The notes below the pieces were generated by a model. The model had not been told where the DNA came from. It did no database searches and saw only the letters and a program-made list of their open reading frames with translations. A program made the position numbers and the translations under genes. A stretch of DNA of 64,000 bases from Crossaster papposus (Eukaryota > Echinodermata > Asteroidea > Velatida > Solasteridae): positions 1 to 64,000 of the forward strand of contig JBAIAA010000879.1 of NCBI GenBank assembly GCA_037893245.1, in the 5' to 3' direction. Of the stretch, positions 21,870-33,200 are shown one piece after another (within the stretch, counting starts at the first letter, position 1; each line of letters starts with the position of its first letter).

Positions 21870-22037
21870 ATTTGCTCCTTGGCCAATTATGAAGAATAAC
21901 AAATGTTGGAACAAAAGTTCCCTTATATCTCGGGCACGCTTTGGTGCCAGTGTTCTGCCTGCTATGCTGTCTCCCTGAACTTTGTATTCCTCCTCTGGCA
22001 CCAATGCACATGCTTCAACTGAAGTTTCAACCCCTAA
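21870..22037 (-). other. Possible exon, unknown protein
   Basis: On the minus strand, TTTCTTTCTATATTTAG is a plausible splice acceptor at about 22037. It is followed by an open stretch with protein-like composition (GVETSVEACALVPEEEYK, then GRTLAPKRARDIRELL). I do not recognise it and see no clear donor or partner exon. It could be a host exon or old transposon coding DNA. Confidence 0.3.
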
Positions 22038-22110
22038 ATATAGAAAGAAAAACAATCTCGTAAGAATAAAATAAATTAAGACCTGATGTTTCGAAAGCAT
22101 AGTTTCAGAA

Positions 22111-22370
22111 TAGGGCCCAATATCTTGGCTCTGCTTACCGTTAGCAAAAAATCCCTGCTTACTATAGCAAAAAATTCGGTGCTTACGGTAAACGAATTTC
22201 ACGCGTTAGCGAGGAATTTCGGTCTCTGAGCATGCGAACACCCCGTAACTAAGGATTCTGTGCTTACAGGGTTAGCGCAAAACTTTTCTGCTAGCGCGGT
22301 TAGCGAAAAATTGAGACCGTAAGCGCGAAATTCTGTGGTTAGCAGAGCCAAGAAATTTGGCCCTGCCCTA
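22111..22370. repeat. Small inverted-repeat element
   Basis: Inverted ends TAGGGCCCAATATCTTGGCT on the left and AGCCAAGAAATTTGGCCCTG on the right enclose ~200 bp rich in GTTAGCG/GCTTAC phrases that are themselves inverted. Probably a MITE. Confidence 0.6.
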
Positions 22371-22377
22371 TAGAAAA

Positions 22378-22880
22378 AACAACCGGGATTCCCGCCGGGA
22401 TCCCGCCGGGATCCCGCCGGGAATCCCGCCGGGATCCCGGCGGGAAAAACTTGCGGGATTTTTTGGCGGGATTATCCGGGATCCCGGTTAAATCCAACCG
22501 GGATCCCGGTTAAATCCAACCGGGATCCCGGTTAAATCCAACCGGGATCCCGGTTAAATCCAAATCCAACCGGGATTCCGGTTAAATCCAACTGGGATCC
22601 CGCTTAAATCCAACCGGGATCCCGGTTAAATCCAGCCGGGATCCCGGTTAAATCCAAATCCAACCGGGATCCCGGTTAAATCTAACCGGGATCCCGGTTC
22701 ATCTAACCGGGATCCCGGTTCATCTAACCGGGATCCCGGTTCATCTAACCGGGATCCCGGCTCATCTAACCGGGATCCCGGGTTTACTCAACCGGGATCC
22801 CGGGTTCACTCAACTGTGATCCCGGTTGAGTGGTTCCATTCAACCGGAATCTCGGGTTCAATCAACCGGGATCCCGGGTT
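22378..22880. repeat. Minisatellite with CCGGGATCCCGG palindromic core, locus 1
   Basis: More than 15 units of a ~22-bp repeat CCGGGATCCCGGTTAAATCCAA, with spacer variants TTAAATCCAA, TTCATCTAA and GTTTACTCAA. Each unit has a 12-bp palindrome. A related array lies at 31590-31945. Noncoding. Confidence 0.92.
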
Positions 22881-23540
22881 CACATAATTAATGCATGCCA
22901 GCCCCTTACAGAAATATTAGAAAGCTTGCTGCAAGCTTGCTGCAAGCTTGCTGCAAGCTTGCTGCAAGCTTGCTGCAAGCTTGCTGCAAGCTTGCTGCAA
23001 GCTTGCTGCAAGCTTGCTGCAAGCTTGCTGCAAGCTTGCTGCAAGCTTGCTGCAAGCTTGCTGCAAGCTTGCTGCAAGCTTGCTGCAAGCTTGCTGCAAG
23101 CTTGCTGCAAGCTTGCTGCAAGCTTGCTGCAAGCTTGCTGCAAGCTTGCTGCAAGCTTGCTGCAAGCTTTCTAATATTTCTGTAAGGGGCTGGCATGCAT
23201 TAATTATGCTGCAAGCTTGCTGCAAGCTTGCTGCAAGCTTGCTGCAAGCTTGCTGCAAGCTTGCCGGCAAGCTTGCCGGCAAGCTTGCCGGCAAGCTTGC
23301 CGGCAAGCTTGCCGGCAAGCTTGCCGGCAAGCTTGCCGGCAAGCTTGCCGGCAAGCTTGCCGGCAAGCTTGCAGAGAGCTTGCAGAAAGCTTGCAGAAAG
23401 CTTGCAGAAAGCTTGCAGAAAGCTTGCAGAAAGCTTGCAGAGAGCTTGCAGAGAGCTTGCAGAGAGCTTGCAGAGTTTAAATTATGCAAATTAGTTGAAG
23501 CTTGCTGCAAGCTTGCCAGCTTGCAGCAAGCTTGCCGACA
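22881..23540. repeat. 11/12-bp AAGCTTGC minisatellite with inverted flanks
   Basis: Three successive unit types: AAGCTTGCTGC (11 bp, about 22921-23170 and again to 23260), AAGCTTGCCGGC (12 bp, about 23260-23370) and AAGCTTGCAGA (11 bp, to about 23475). The first block is bracketed by an inverted repeat of the phrase GCATGCCAGCCCCTTACAGA (22893 and 23178-23200), giving a large hairpin. Because units are nearly self-complementary, similar frames open on both strands (SLLQACCKLAA); I treat these as noncoding. Confidence 0.92.
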
Positions 23541-24712
23541 ATATATTCTTGTGCAATTTTTGTTTTAAACTTTAGGCATTCGGTTAGGCCTATGGCTAAA
23601 CGGATGTAGCCTAAATATTTTATCAGAAAGGCTGCTTGATTCGGTTAGTTCCCTCTGTAAATATTATTTTTTTATAAACAACCTAAATTAGGGCCTTAGT
23701 AGTAGTAGAGTACACTGTACAAAGCAGTTTTTCAAGCGATCTGGAACAGGAAAAGAATGAAAAGCGATGTCAGTTCGTCGAGGCGCCCTGGCCTAGGCCA
23801 ACATGTATTTTCAAAAATAGAAGTAGAACTTTTTACTTTATAGAGAAGCTTTTTTTATTTTTATGGAAAACAAATTTAGTGCCTACTCTCCAGTGAACAA
23901 GTTCATCAATCATGCCAGTTTTTTGTTGCCACTTCATGTCTATTTTATGTGTTATCACTCAAACCCATTTCACTTGATTTTCGAGGATAATTGGCCTAGG
24001 TAGCCGATCCGAAAGCAGCCTAAATATTTGTTGCGATCCCGATATCCAGAACAGCAAAACTATTACGACCGTAACGTACGTTACACACGTGTGTGTCCCA
24101 CTTGGCACTTGGTTGCCCGGCCCCGGCCAGAACTAATTGCGGTGCAGCCGTCGTCAAAGTCAAACTTCTCGATGTCTCCCAATCTCGAAAAGATTCTTTC
24201 CAAACCATTATGAGCAGATGAGTAACAAAAGTAAGTTAGTAAGTAAGAAAATTAAGTTACAAAACCCTCTTCTTATTCATCCAGACTATGGGCTCGCTTC
24301 TTGCCTGATGAAAACCGTTACTGGTGTGAACTTCGATTTCAAAAAGTGAACACATTTTTAGTCGGGTACCTAATACGGAAACGCGTATTTACTCAGCGCA
24401 AATTAGGGCTGGGAACTTGACCAAGAATCGCTGTAAAAAAAAAATTACACGATCGGCTCGGAGCATACCATTTTTTTAAGGGGTGTACGCATGACTTTCT
24501 TTAACAGAAAATCACCCCAAAAATCACTTTTTAATATTAAAACGCAACTAAGCAGAAAATATTGGATGGATATAATTAAATATGCCAATGAATTATTATT
24601 TTTGTTGCCATTTTCGCAATCTTTGGGCGGTCTTTTTCATTTGACCAATTGTATTTTCCCAATGGTAGACCTATACGACCCCTTAGAGCAAACCATACCT
24701 GGTTAAGGTTTA
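23541..24712. other. No supported gene
   Basis: AT-rich DNA with no recognised domain in either strand. Short frames around 24020-24350 and 24491-24706 are unremarkable. Confidence 0.4.
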
Positions 24713-24963
24713 GGTCAACTCGGCCCCAAGTCGAATCGGCCTTAAGTTAACTCGGCCCGAAGCCGAGACAGCTCGACCGTCGGGACAATTTAACTTTTCC
24801 CACCAAAACTATTGGTGGGATATAGGGGGACCGAGCGAACGGCGCACCAATAGTACGCTCTACACGCGCTGCATGTACATGTACACATCGACTTTGGGTT
24901 GTCTGGACGGTCGAGTTGTCTCGACTTTTGGCTAAGTTGATTTGGGGCCGAGTTGACTGGGAC
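24713..24963. repeat. Foldback MITE (GGTCAACTCGGCC ends)
   Basis: The left arm (GGTCAACTCGGCCCCAAGTC, then GCCGAGACAGCTCGACCGTC) is complementary to the right arm (GACGGTCGAGTTGTCTCGAC, then GGGGCCGAGTTGACTGGGAC). The loop is ~110 bp. Arms are ~60 bp and imperfect. Confidence 0.7.
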
Positions 24964-25283
24964 CAAGTTTCTTCTCGCTCGGAAAACAACAGCCGCACAG
25001 AATTTGGTGATTTTTTCCCTCTGTAACGTCGTTAATAATGCTTATAATAGATTGAAAACTTTCACAGATTGAGAGAGAGGCTTGGTCACGCGAGCAGAGT
25101 GGACGGACGTGTTTTTTTTTTGTCAGTGGCGGGAAATTCAAAAACCGCGCCCTTCTTGGGGTGTTTGGCTTTCTGAACATCCTCGGTTCTTCTGTTTTTT
25201 TTGGGTAAGCAATATCAGTTTATTCGAGAGGTACTTTTTACTTGCTTTCCTTTCTCTGTCCTGTAATCGGAAAATCGTCCAAT

Positions 25284-26885
25284 ATGGACGATGATCCGGA
25301 TGAATCTAGCAATGAAACATCTTGGGATCAAATGTCTCAACATACTCCCATGGAGGCCAATGATCAGGAAGTACTTGACCAACCACGCTCAACTCTTGAC
25401 ATACTAATAAGTCAAGCTCAAAATGACACACCTCAGACACAAAATAGGAAAAGGTCTAAATCCAGCTGGCACTATAATGATGTATATTCAGAATCAGAAA
25501 ATGACTCCCCTGATGAACAACCCACAAAACGCCGCTATGTTCCAAACATCAAACAACCCACAATTATTATCATAAACTCCCCGGATGTTAAATTAGCCAG
25601 AATAAACCCTATCAAAATCGCTAACGCCCTCAGTAAAATAGGGAAGGACCTCATCAAGAGTGTGTCCAAAAACAACCAAGGAGGAATCACCGCAAGATGC
25701 TACACCCCAGCACAAGCCACAAAACTTAAGGCTATCACCCAATTAGGTCAATGGACCGTCCAAACCTCCTACGCAAAATCAGAAACCCAAAGCAAAGGAG
25801 TCATTTATGGCATAACCACAGACATCACAGATGATGAGATCCTATCATCATGCAAAAAACAAGGAGTGATTGAAGCCAAACGTCTAATGCGAAAACGAAA
25901 TGGTATCCTAGAATCGACTCAATCCATCTGCCTCACCTTCAACACCACAAATCTACCTGAAGAAATACAAATGGGATACGAAATATTCGTTGTCAAACCT
26001 TTCATCCCCCCTGTAATCAGATGCTTTAATTGCCAGCGCCTAGGTCATACAGCTAGCAACTGTCGCAGCTCGACACGATGTGTGCGATGTGGGGGCCCAC
26101 ATTCCTTTGACCAATGCGAACAAAAAGATAATGTTAAATGCTGTAGGTGTGGAGAAAGCCACTCATCTGCATATGGAGGTTGTAAAACCATAAAGCAAGA
26201 AAAGAAAATTCAAGGGTTTAGAGTAACCTACAATATTTCCTATGCCGATGCCGCAAAGGTAATCAAGACTGACATCAGCGTTCGCCAGGATGACTCGCCC
26301 ACCCAGCAAACCCCGATGCAGCAACCCTCCCAGCAATACCCTATCAGTACCGGTACCCAGCAAACACCTATAATTCAACCAACAAATAATCACGCAGAAC
26401 CTCAACACAGAACTAATAACAAACCCACCAAGACTACCACTGAAGCGAGACGCCCAACCATCGAAGCGAGACGCCAAACCACAAAACAACCAGTAAAAAC
26501 CACTAAAGACGCCACCACTCAAACAGAAAAAACAGCACAAACACAAACTGAACACACTCAATGTATTTGCAGTGAACAAAGCCTGACCGAACTCCTCACT
26601 GGTACAATGCAGATTTGGGAAACAATCAAAAATAAAGAAGAAAGAATTCTGGCAGTGAAGACTCTCGTCAATCACATCACCCACCTAACTTATTCTCAGC
26701 CAACACCAAATACTAAACAAGGAAAATCAAGAACGTCTTCTCAACCGCCATCAAATACAAAGCAAGGAAACACCGACCATAAATCATCCCAAATGAAGGA
26801 CAAAACACCCTCTACCCAAGAAAACACAGACTCACTAGCAAATAGCCAAAAATCGTCAAGAAAACCCAAAAACACATCAACATGA
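25284..26885 (+). CDS. Non-LTR ORF1: zinc-knuckle nucleic-acid-binding protein
   Basis: Gag-like ORF1 protein. An upstream in-frame ATG exists at 25242, but the ATG at 25284 (MDDDPDESSN) fits better because the first 14 residues are hydrophobic and atypical. The central part (about residues 100-245, counting from 25242) looks like the pre-zinc domain of I/Jockey-type ORF1. Three cysteine knuckles follow at about residues 262-310: CFNCQRLGHTASNC, CVRCGGPHSFDQC, and CCRCGESHSSAYGGC. The C-terminal half is low-complexity, rich in Q, T, K and P. It would coat element RNA in the RNP. Its stop overlaps the ORF2 start by 4 bp (ATGA at 26882). Confidence 0.9.
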   Translation: MDDDPDESSNETSWDQMSQHTPMEANDQEVLDQPRSTLDILISQAQNDTPQTQNRKRSKSSWHYNDVYSESENDSPDEQPTKRRYVPNIKQPTIIIINSPDVKLARINPIKIANALSKIGKDLIKSVSKNNQGGITARCYTPAQATKLKAITQLGQWTVQTSYAKSETQSKGVIYGITTDITDDEILSSCKKQGVIEAKRLMRKRNGILESTQSICLTFNTTNLPEEIQMGYEIFVVKPFIPPVIRCFNCQRLGHTASNCRSSTRCVRCGGPHSFDQCEQKDNVKCCRCGESHSSAYGGCKTIKQEKKIQGFRVTYNISYADAAKVIKTDISVRQDDSPTQQTPMQQPSQQYPISTGTQQTPIIQPTNNHAEPQHRTNNKPTKTTTEARRPTIEARRQTTKQPVKTTKDATTQTEKTAQTQTEHTQCICSEQSLTELLTGTMQIWETIKNKEERILAVKTLVNHITHLTYSQPTPNTKQGKSRTSSQPPSNTKQGNTDHKSSQMKDKTPSTQENTDSLANSQKSSRKPKNTST

Positions 26886-29800
26886 CTCTTATTTTCACAA
26901 TGATTCTTATCTTACAATGGAACGCCCAGTCTTTGTTAGCTCATGGAAAAGAATTTAAAAACTGCATTAACACTTGGAAAGAAAAACCAGATGTTATTTG
27001 TATACAGGAAACATGGCTCAAAGAAAACAAACATTTTACTTTTCCTGGCTATAACATATATAGACATGACAGAAATAAAAACGATCCTAAAAGTAAGGGT
27101 GGAGGATGCGCTTTCTTGGCCAAACGAGACATTGCTTTCAAATATACCCTAGGTGATAATAACTCTGTTGAATATCAAATTGGGGAACTCTATGATACAC
27201 AGAAAAATAAAATTACTATTATTAATATTTACAACCCATGTAATATTCTAGACACCAAAACTCTTAAAGATATCCTTGATAAAACTGATCATTCTTGTAT
27301 AGTGTGTGGTGACCTCAATGGTCATAACCCCTTGTGGGGTAGTTCAAAACTCGACCATAATGGCAAGATCATCGAAGATGTGATTATTGATACTGACATG
27401 GTCTGTGTAAACTCTGGTGAGGGCACAAGAGTTGACACGGCACATGGTACACTCTCCTGTATTGATATCACCTTCGTTACACCTAACATAGCTGCCAAAT
27501 GTAACTGGAAAGTTCTTAATGATACATGGGGAAGCGACCACTGTCCTGTAATTATTGATGTCAACCACCCTATTCAGAAAAACTCTTACAGAAATAGCCC
27601 AAAATGGTCCTATAAAAAAGCCGACTGGAACAAATTCGAGGACGCCTGTAACCAATATATTACTAAACCTAATGAGTCGGATACTGTCGACAAAATGTAT
27701 GACAACTTCCTTTGCCAAATTGATACTGCTATGACTTATTCTATCCCTAAAACCAACCCCAACCACCCTAAACCTCCTTCCTCTTGGTGGAACGACGAAT
27801 GTCAGCAAGCTATTCTCAACAAAAAAGAAGCCCTTAAAACTCTCAGAAAAACTTTCCTTCCATCTGATCTTATTAGTTACAAGAGAGCTTGTGCCATAGC
27901 AAGAAAAACTATCAATAACGCTAAACGAAAAGATTGGCAAATCTTCTGTAATGACATCAACCCCAAAACAAACACTAAAATTATTTGGAATAAAATCAAA
28001 CGTATCCAGAAAACCCGCATTGTCAACAGTATCCCTGTCCTCCATCACAACACAGACGCCATCACCGATGGAGAAAAGGCTGAAGCACTTGCCGACAATT
28101 TCACTAGAATTAGCAGTACTAATAATTACCGCCCATCCTTTATTCCTATTAAAGACAAAGCTGAAAAAGACTTCACTATTGATAATAATAATGACAGTGT
28201 CATCAATGAACCCTTTAACATACAGGAATTAAATCATGCCATCCATTCTTCTAAATGTACCTCTCCTGGAAAAGATGGTATCAGTAATATTGTGTTGAAA
28301 CACCTTCCTATTAAAATTCGTCACTTTTTACTTGTTATTATCAACTTCATCTGGCACACTTCTACTTGTCCTAAGCAATGGAAGGATGCAATCCTCATTC
28401 CCATCTTGAAAACTGGAAAAGACCCGGCTAACACATCTTCTTACAGACCCATTGCATTAACCTCCACATTCTGTAAAATCATGGAACGTATGGTGAACTC
28501 CCGCCTTCTTTGGTATATGGAAACTCATAACTTTCTTTCCAAATCTCAGAGTGGTTTCAGGAAGGGAAGAAGCACCAAAGATCATCTACTCAACCTTGAA
28601 ACTTCTATTAATAAAGCCCGCTCTAACAAAGAGAGTACTTTAGCTGTTTTTCTTGATTTAGAAAAAAGCATATGATATGTTATGGCGGAAAGGTATTATC
28701 ATTAAATTGCAATCTTTGGGTATATCTGGACGTATCACTAAATGGATTAATAACTTCCCTGGCGACAGAAAAATCCAGGTCCGTATCAACAATCTTTTTT
28801 CTGAAGAAAGAACCTTAGAAAACGGAGTCCCCCAGGGAAGTGTTATTAGTCCACTTCTGTTCAACATTGCTGTTAACGATCTCGTCAAAGAAGTCACCGA
28901 CGTCAATGTCTCGCAATACGCTGATGATATTGCCATCTGGAAATCAAATAGAAACATTCCTTACTTACAAAAGAAAATTCAACAAAACCTTGATAATATT
29001 AATACATGGTGTGAAAAATGGGGATTTAAACTATCCATCCCCAAAACAAATGCTGTCCTTTTCACAAATAAACTGAAATACCCACCTATTTCTTTACATA
29101 TTTATAATTTAGCCATCAAAATGAGCTCCTCTGCGAAATTTTTAGGACTAATTTTCGACAATAAACTCACCTGGAAGAATCATATTGATAACATTATCAC
29201 CAAATGTAAAAAGAGACTCAATATCTTGCGTTGCATCTGTGGCAACTCCTGGGGAGCCGAGTGCAAAACGCTCTATCAACTGTATATGGCACTTATAAAA
29301 CCCATCCTTGAATACGGATGTGAGGCGTTCGACTCGGCCTCCCCGACAATCAAACACAATCTGGACACTATCCAATATCAAGCTTTAAAGATTTGTACAG
29401 GGGCCATCCAAAGTACCCCACTTTACAGACTTCAAACCGAATGTGGAGATCCTCCCCTAGCATTACGTCGACAGTTTTTAAGCGATCTTTACGGAATTAA
29501 AATTAACTCTATAAATAACCACCCTAATGATCACTTCAATCGTGATAACTGGCAAAAACACTATTTTGCCGACAAATGGAATTCCTCTACACGTTACATC
29601 CCCTTTGAAGCAAGAATCTCCCATTATCCTGGTCTAAACACCTTTCCTTTAAATGACCCCTTTCCTTTCTGGCACTATACTAATCCTCAAATCTCAACCG
29701 AAATCCACTCTCTCGTGGCACATGCTGACAGTATACATGAAAAAAGAAATATTAGTCTGGAACTAATCAACACCAAATGGAACAACAGTCTCCAGATTTA

Positions 29801-30626
29801 TACAGATGGTTCACTTAATCCTACCCATGATACGGTAGGCTGCGGAGTACACATCCCACAACTGAAATATTCTAAAGCTTCCCGACTCAACAACGGAGTG
29901 TCTATCTTCACCTCGGAACTCTTTGCCATTCTTCTATCTCTGGAATGGATTGAAGATGTTAAACCCCTTTATTCCTGCATCTTTAGTGACTGCCTCAGTG
30001 CCTTACAAGCTATTTCCAAACATTTTCCTGTACATAAAATTGTTTGTGATATACGACATACTCTTATCAATATCCTTAATCAAGGTAACATTGTTAATTT
30101 CGTTTGGATACCTAGCCACTGCGGTATCCCTGGAAATGAACAAGCGGATCAGATCGCTAAATCAGCAACATACAAAAACAATGTTGACTATTGTATCCCT
30201 CTCTTAGACTCGGAAATTAAACATACTCTTAAAACACATCTCAAGGAAAAGTGGGCCTCCATCGTTCCTAATTTGGATCCCAATAACAACTTCAGCTATG
30301 ATGTATCTCTATCTTTTACTAACTGGGGCCTGCAACGACCCAAAGAAATAATTTTACACAGACTCCGCCTAGGAACATGTAGAGGTTTGAAAACTTTCCT
30401 GTACAGAATTGGTCAACACCCTGATGGTCTATGTGAAAGCTGTGCATGTCCAGACAATGTTGCACACTTCATTCTCAAATGCTGCAAATACACGAGTCAA
30501 CGACTATCACTCCAAAAATCACTGAATTTTTCAAATGACCAAATGAACCTTACACAAATTCTTGGCCCAAAACACAACTGTAATCACATCATTAATTATG
30601 TTAAAAACTGTAATATCAATATCTAA
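26882..30626 (+). pseudogene. Non-LTR ORF2: endonuclease/RT/RNase H, one frameshift
   Basis: Starts at the ATGA overlap with ORF1. Domains in order: APE-type endonuclease (QWNAQSL, QETWL, CGDLNGHNPLWGS and SDHCPVI, about residues 10-225), reverse transcriptase (SYRPIALTS, SGFRKGRST, GVPQGSVISPLLF and YADD), RNase H (YTDGSLNP, TSELFAI, SDCLSAL, WIPSHCGIPGNEQAD, about 1120-1500 nt after 28677) and a CCHC-type motif CESCACPDNVAHFILKC. The frame is broken once, inside the RT, at a run of six A (28662-28667): the first frame ends at 28675 and the second runs to 30626. All catalytic motifs are otherwise present. A homopolymer assembly error is possible. Confidence 0.9.
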
Positions 30627-31029
30627 ACATTCTTCGATTTTTCCAGAGTACCTCTCGAATTGACTTGATATTGTTATGTAATGTTTGGGGGTGATGGGGA
30701 GGCGTAAGTGACTGCCTGGACCGGCCTATTGGGTGTTTTCTTTATCCCTTGTGGCGCTATGTCTGGGGGTGATGAGCGCCTCCCTGTCTCCCCTAAACAT
30801 TATCCCATTGGTTTTCTTTATATTTGTTGTTTTTCTTTCTATAATTTTCTAGTATCGATTCTTCTAGTTTTTCGTCACTGACAGATACCGTCTCAACCCA
30901 CAATGCAAGCGTCGATTAAGTCTCCAGCGATCGCCGCATAGCTAGTGGCGCAAAGGGCACATTTATATGTGACATACGTGCCAACAAAACCTACACCAAC
31001 AACAACAACAACAACAACAGATTGAGAGA

Positions 31030-31589
31030 TAAGATAAAAAGAGTCGCCTGAACAAATGTGTGACGACACTGAACTAGGCATACATTTACATGATTTATCA
31101 AACGTTAACATTTACTGCTCCGCGGCCCAGATTACGGACGCGAATTGCCTTTTCTGATTTTTCTCTCCATATTATTATCGAGTTACTGGCCTCTAGTTAT
31201 CACTTGTTTAACATTTTGGCATTATCTTGCGCAAATTCCTAGATAATAGAAACATAATAAATAGACACAAAATAGTTTTGGATTTTCCGAAAAATCTCTA
31301 AGTCCCAGAAAAAGAAAAAAATAAGCATTGATTTTCAGAAAAAAATTATAAGTCCAGGAAATAGAAACCAAAATATAGTCTTTGAATTTCAGAAAAAATT
31401 CGAAGTCCTAGAAAATAGAAACAAAATAGGCTTGGATTTTCTGTAAAATCTCTAAGTCCCAGAAAATAGAAACAAAATAGGCAACAAAATAAACAGCCAA
31501 AAGTACAAAAAAAACAGCCACGATATTAAGTGTTTTAGAAATAAAAAAATATTAAACCTTTCAAAGAAAATTCCCGGTGGAAAAACATC
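31030..31589. other. No gene; degenerate tandem A-rich repeat
   Basis: From about 31240 to 31500 a ~60-bp unit is repeated about four times (phrases AAGTCCCAGAAAATAGAAAC and ATTTTCNGAAAAA). Nothing coding. Confidence 0.6.
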
Positions 31590-31945
31590 TAAATATAAAA
31601 TCCCGCCGGGATCCCGGTTGATTATACCGGGATCCCGGTTGTGAACAATTTTTCCACCGGGATCCCGGTTCTGACTAAAACCGGGATCCTGGTAAGAAAC
31701 CGGGATCCCGGTTGTGAATATTATCCCGGCGGGATCCCGCTTGTGAAAATTATCCCGCCGGGATCCCGGTCCCGACTAAAACCGGGATCCCGGTTGTGAA
31801 AATTATCCCGCCGGGATCCCGGTTGTAAACATTATCCCGCCGGGATCCCGGTTCTGACTAAAACGGGATCCCGGTAAGAAGCCGGGATCCCGCCGGGATT
31901 TTTCCATCCCGGCGGGATCCCGCCGGGATCCCGCCGGGATCCCGG
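31590..31945. repeat. GGGATCCC palindromic-core minisatellite, locus 2
   Basis: About 15 units with the core CCGGGATCCCGG or CCGCCGGGATCCCG separated by variable spacers (TTGTGAAAATTAT, TTCTGACTAAAA). Related in core, but not in spacers, to 22378-22880. Confidence 0.9.
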
Positions 31946-32441
31946 TACAATTTTCTATGGGGTGGTTTAAACATGTGCAATTTTCACAACATAATATCAA
32001 TTTTGAAGGGTGAAATGTGTTAGCTTTGGTTAATAATACCAATTTCCTCATAAAAGTGAACAATATTTTGGGGGTGAAAAACATTTATGGTCAACCCATT
32101 ACATGTGTAACTGTAACAGTGCGTGTTTAAAAAGTAATCATCACTGAGGTCAACAATTAAAAAATAAACTTTTCTTCATCAGATTGATTCAAACTTGAAT
32201 AGGCAGGATCACGGCAGCAGTCGTTGGTGGCGCGCTCGTGGAGCCTCTTTTGAACGCAGAAGTTGTGGCCGAAAATCAGGACCGTAAACACCCGTCCGAC
32301 TTTTACCACGTGCGGGCAATCTTAATTTGAAGCACCGACTTCAACGATAAAATACTGACTTTTAGAGATAACATATGTAATTTTTAATGCAAGAGAACGA
32401 AACAATATACCCTTGTTAGTAATAAAAACATCTTTTTTTAT
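31946..32441. other. No gene seen
   Basis: AT-rich DNA without recognised features. Confidence 0.4.
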
Positions 32442-33200
32442 TAGCTGTTTCGGTTTTTCACCGAAACAGCTCTTGTAATCGTTAAAGTTTTTTTTTTTCC
32501 TTTTTTTCTCCTTTTTCAGACTTTTCTCCATAGGATTTGCACACGTTTATTCAGACAATACACTTTGACACTTTGGTATATCCGATGGACTTGAGACTTG
32601 GCATACATTTAGACAACCACCCAAGGACGGTCCTAGAAGAAATTCGTCGCAATTACGTCATTCAAGGTCACGTGACTTCGCGTTAAAGGTGAAATTTTCC
32701 CCATAGGTTTTGTACACGTTTTTCTTCAGACTATTGACTTTGACACTTTGGTTAATCCGACCGACTTGAAACTTGGCATATACTTAGAACACCACCCCCA
32801 GGTGTTCCTGATAGAAATTCGGCACGATTGAGTCATTCAAGGTCACGTGACGTCGCATTAACGGTTTATTTGTTTTTCCTTAGGTTTTGTACACGTTTTT
32901 CTTTAGACTATTGACTTTGACACTTAGTAAATCCGATCGACTTGAGACTTGGCACACACATAGACCACCATCCACAGACGGTCGTAGAAAAAAATTGGCA
33001 CGATTACGTCATTCAAGGTCACGGGGCGTCACATTAAAGGTTCAATTTTCCCCCATAGGTTTTTGTACACGACTTTGACACTTTAGTAAATCTGATCGAC
33101 TTGAGACTTGGCACACACAAAAGACCACCACACACATATTGAAAGTAATTTTAGACACTCGAAACAGCTCTGTGTTTGTCCACAAACACATGTCTAGTTT
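32442..33200 (+). repeat. Dispersed ~175-bp repeat block B
   Basis: Opens with a hairpin (AGCTGTTTCGGTTTTTCACC, then its complement) and has four units beginning CCATAGGTTTTGTACACG near 32524, 32699, 32876 and 33052, about 175 bp apart. Units contain AAGGTCACGTGACGTC. It ends with CGAAACAGCTCTGTGTTTGT and ACATGTCTAG. The terminal AGCTGTTTCG and CGAAACAGCT form an inverted pair, suggesting the whole block is one mobile unit with an internal tandem array. Confidence 0.75.

Larger units (their letters stand above)
25066..31029 (+). mobile_element. Full-length I/Nimb-like non-LTR retrotransposon
   Basis: Bounded by an 11-bp target duplication AGATTGAGAGA (25066-25076 and 31019-31029). It has a ~200-bp 5' UTR, ORF1 with three zinc knuckles, ORF2 with endonuclease, reverse transcriptase, RNase H and a zinc motif, a ~390-bp 3' UTR and an (ACA)n tail (about 31000-31018). 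An RNase H domain after the RT and a short-repeat tail point to the I group (I/Nimb) rather than L1 or CR1. It is full length with one visible frameshift in ORF2, so it is a young insertion. Confidence 0.9.

Noticed and set aside
22830-23568. Long frames on both strands over the AAGCTTGC array
   Set aside because: The units are nearly self-complementary and repeat every 11 bp, so all frames stay open; no codon-level signal.
26163-28048. Long minus-strand frames opposite the LINE
   Set aside because: They are shadows of ORF1/ORF2, whose domains are clear on the plus strand.
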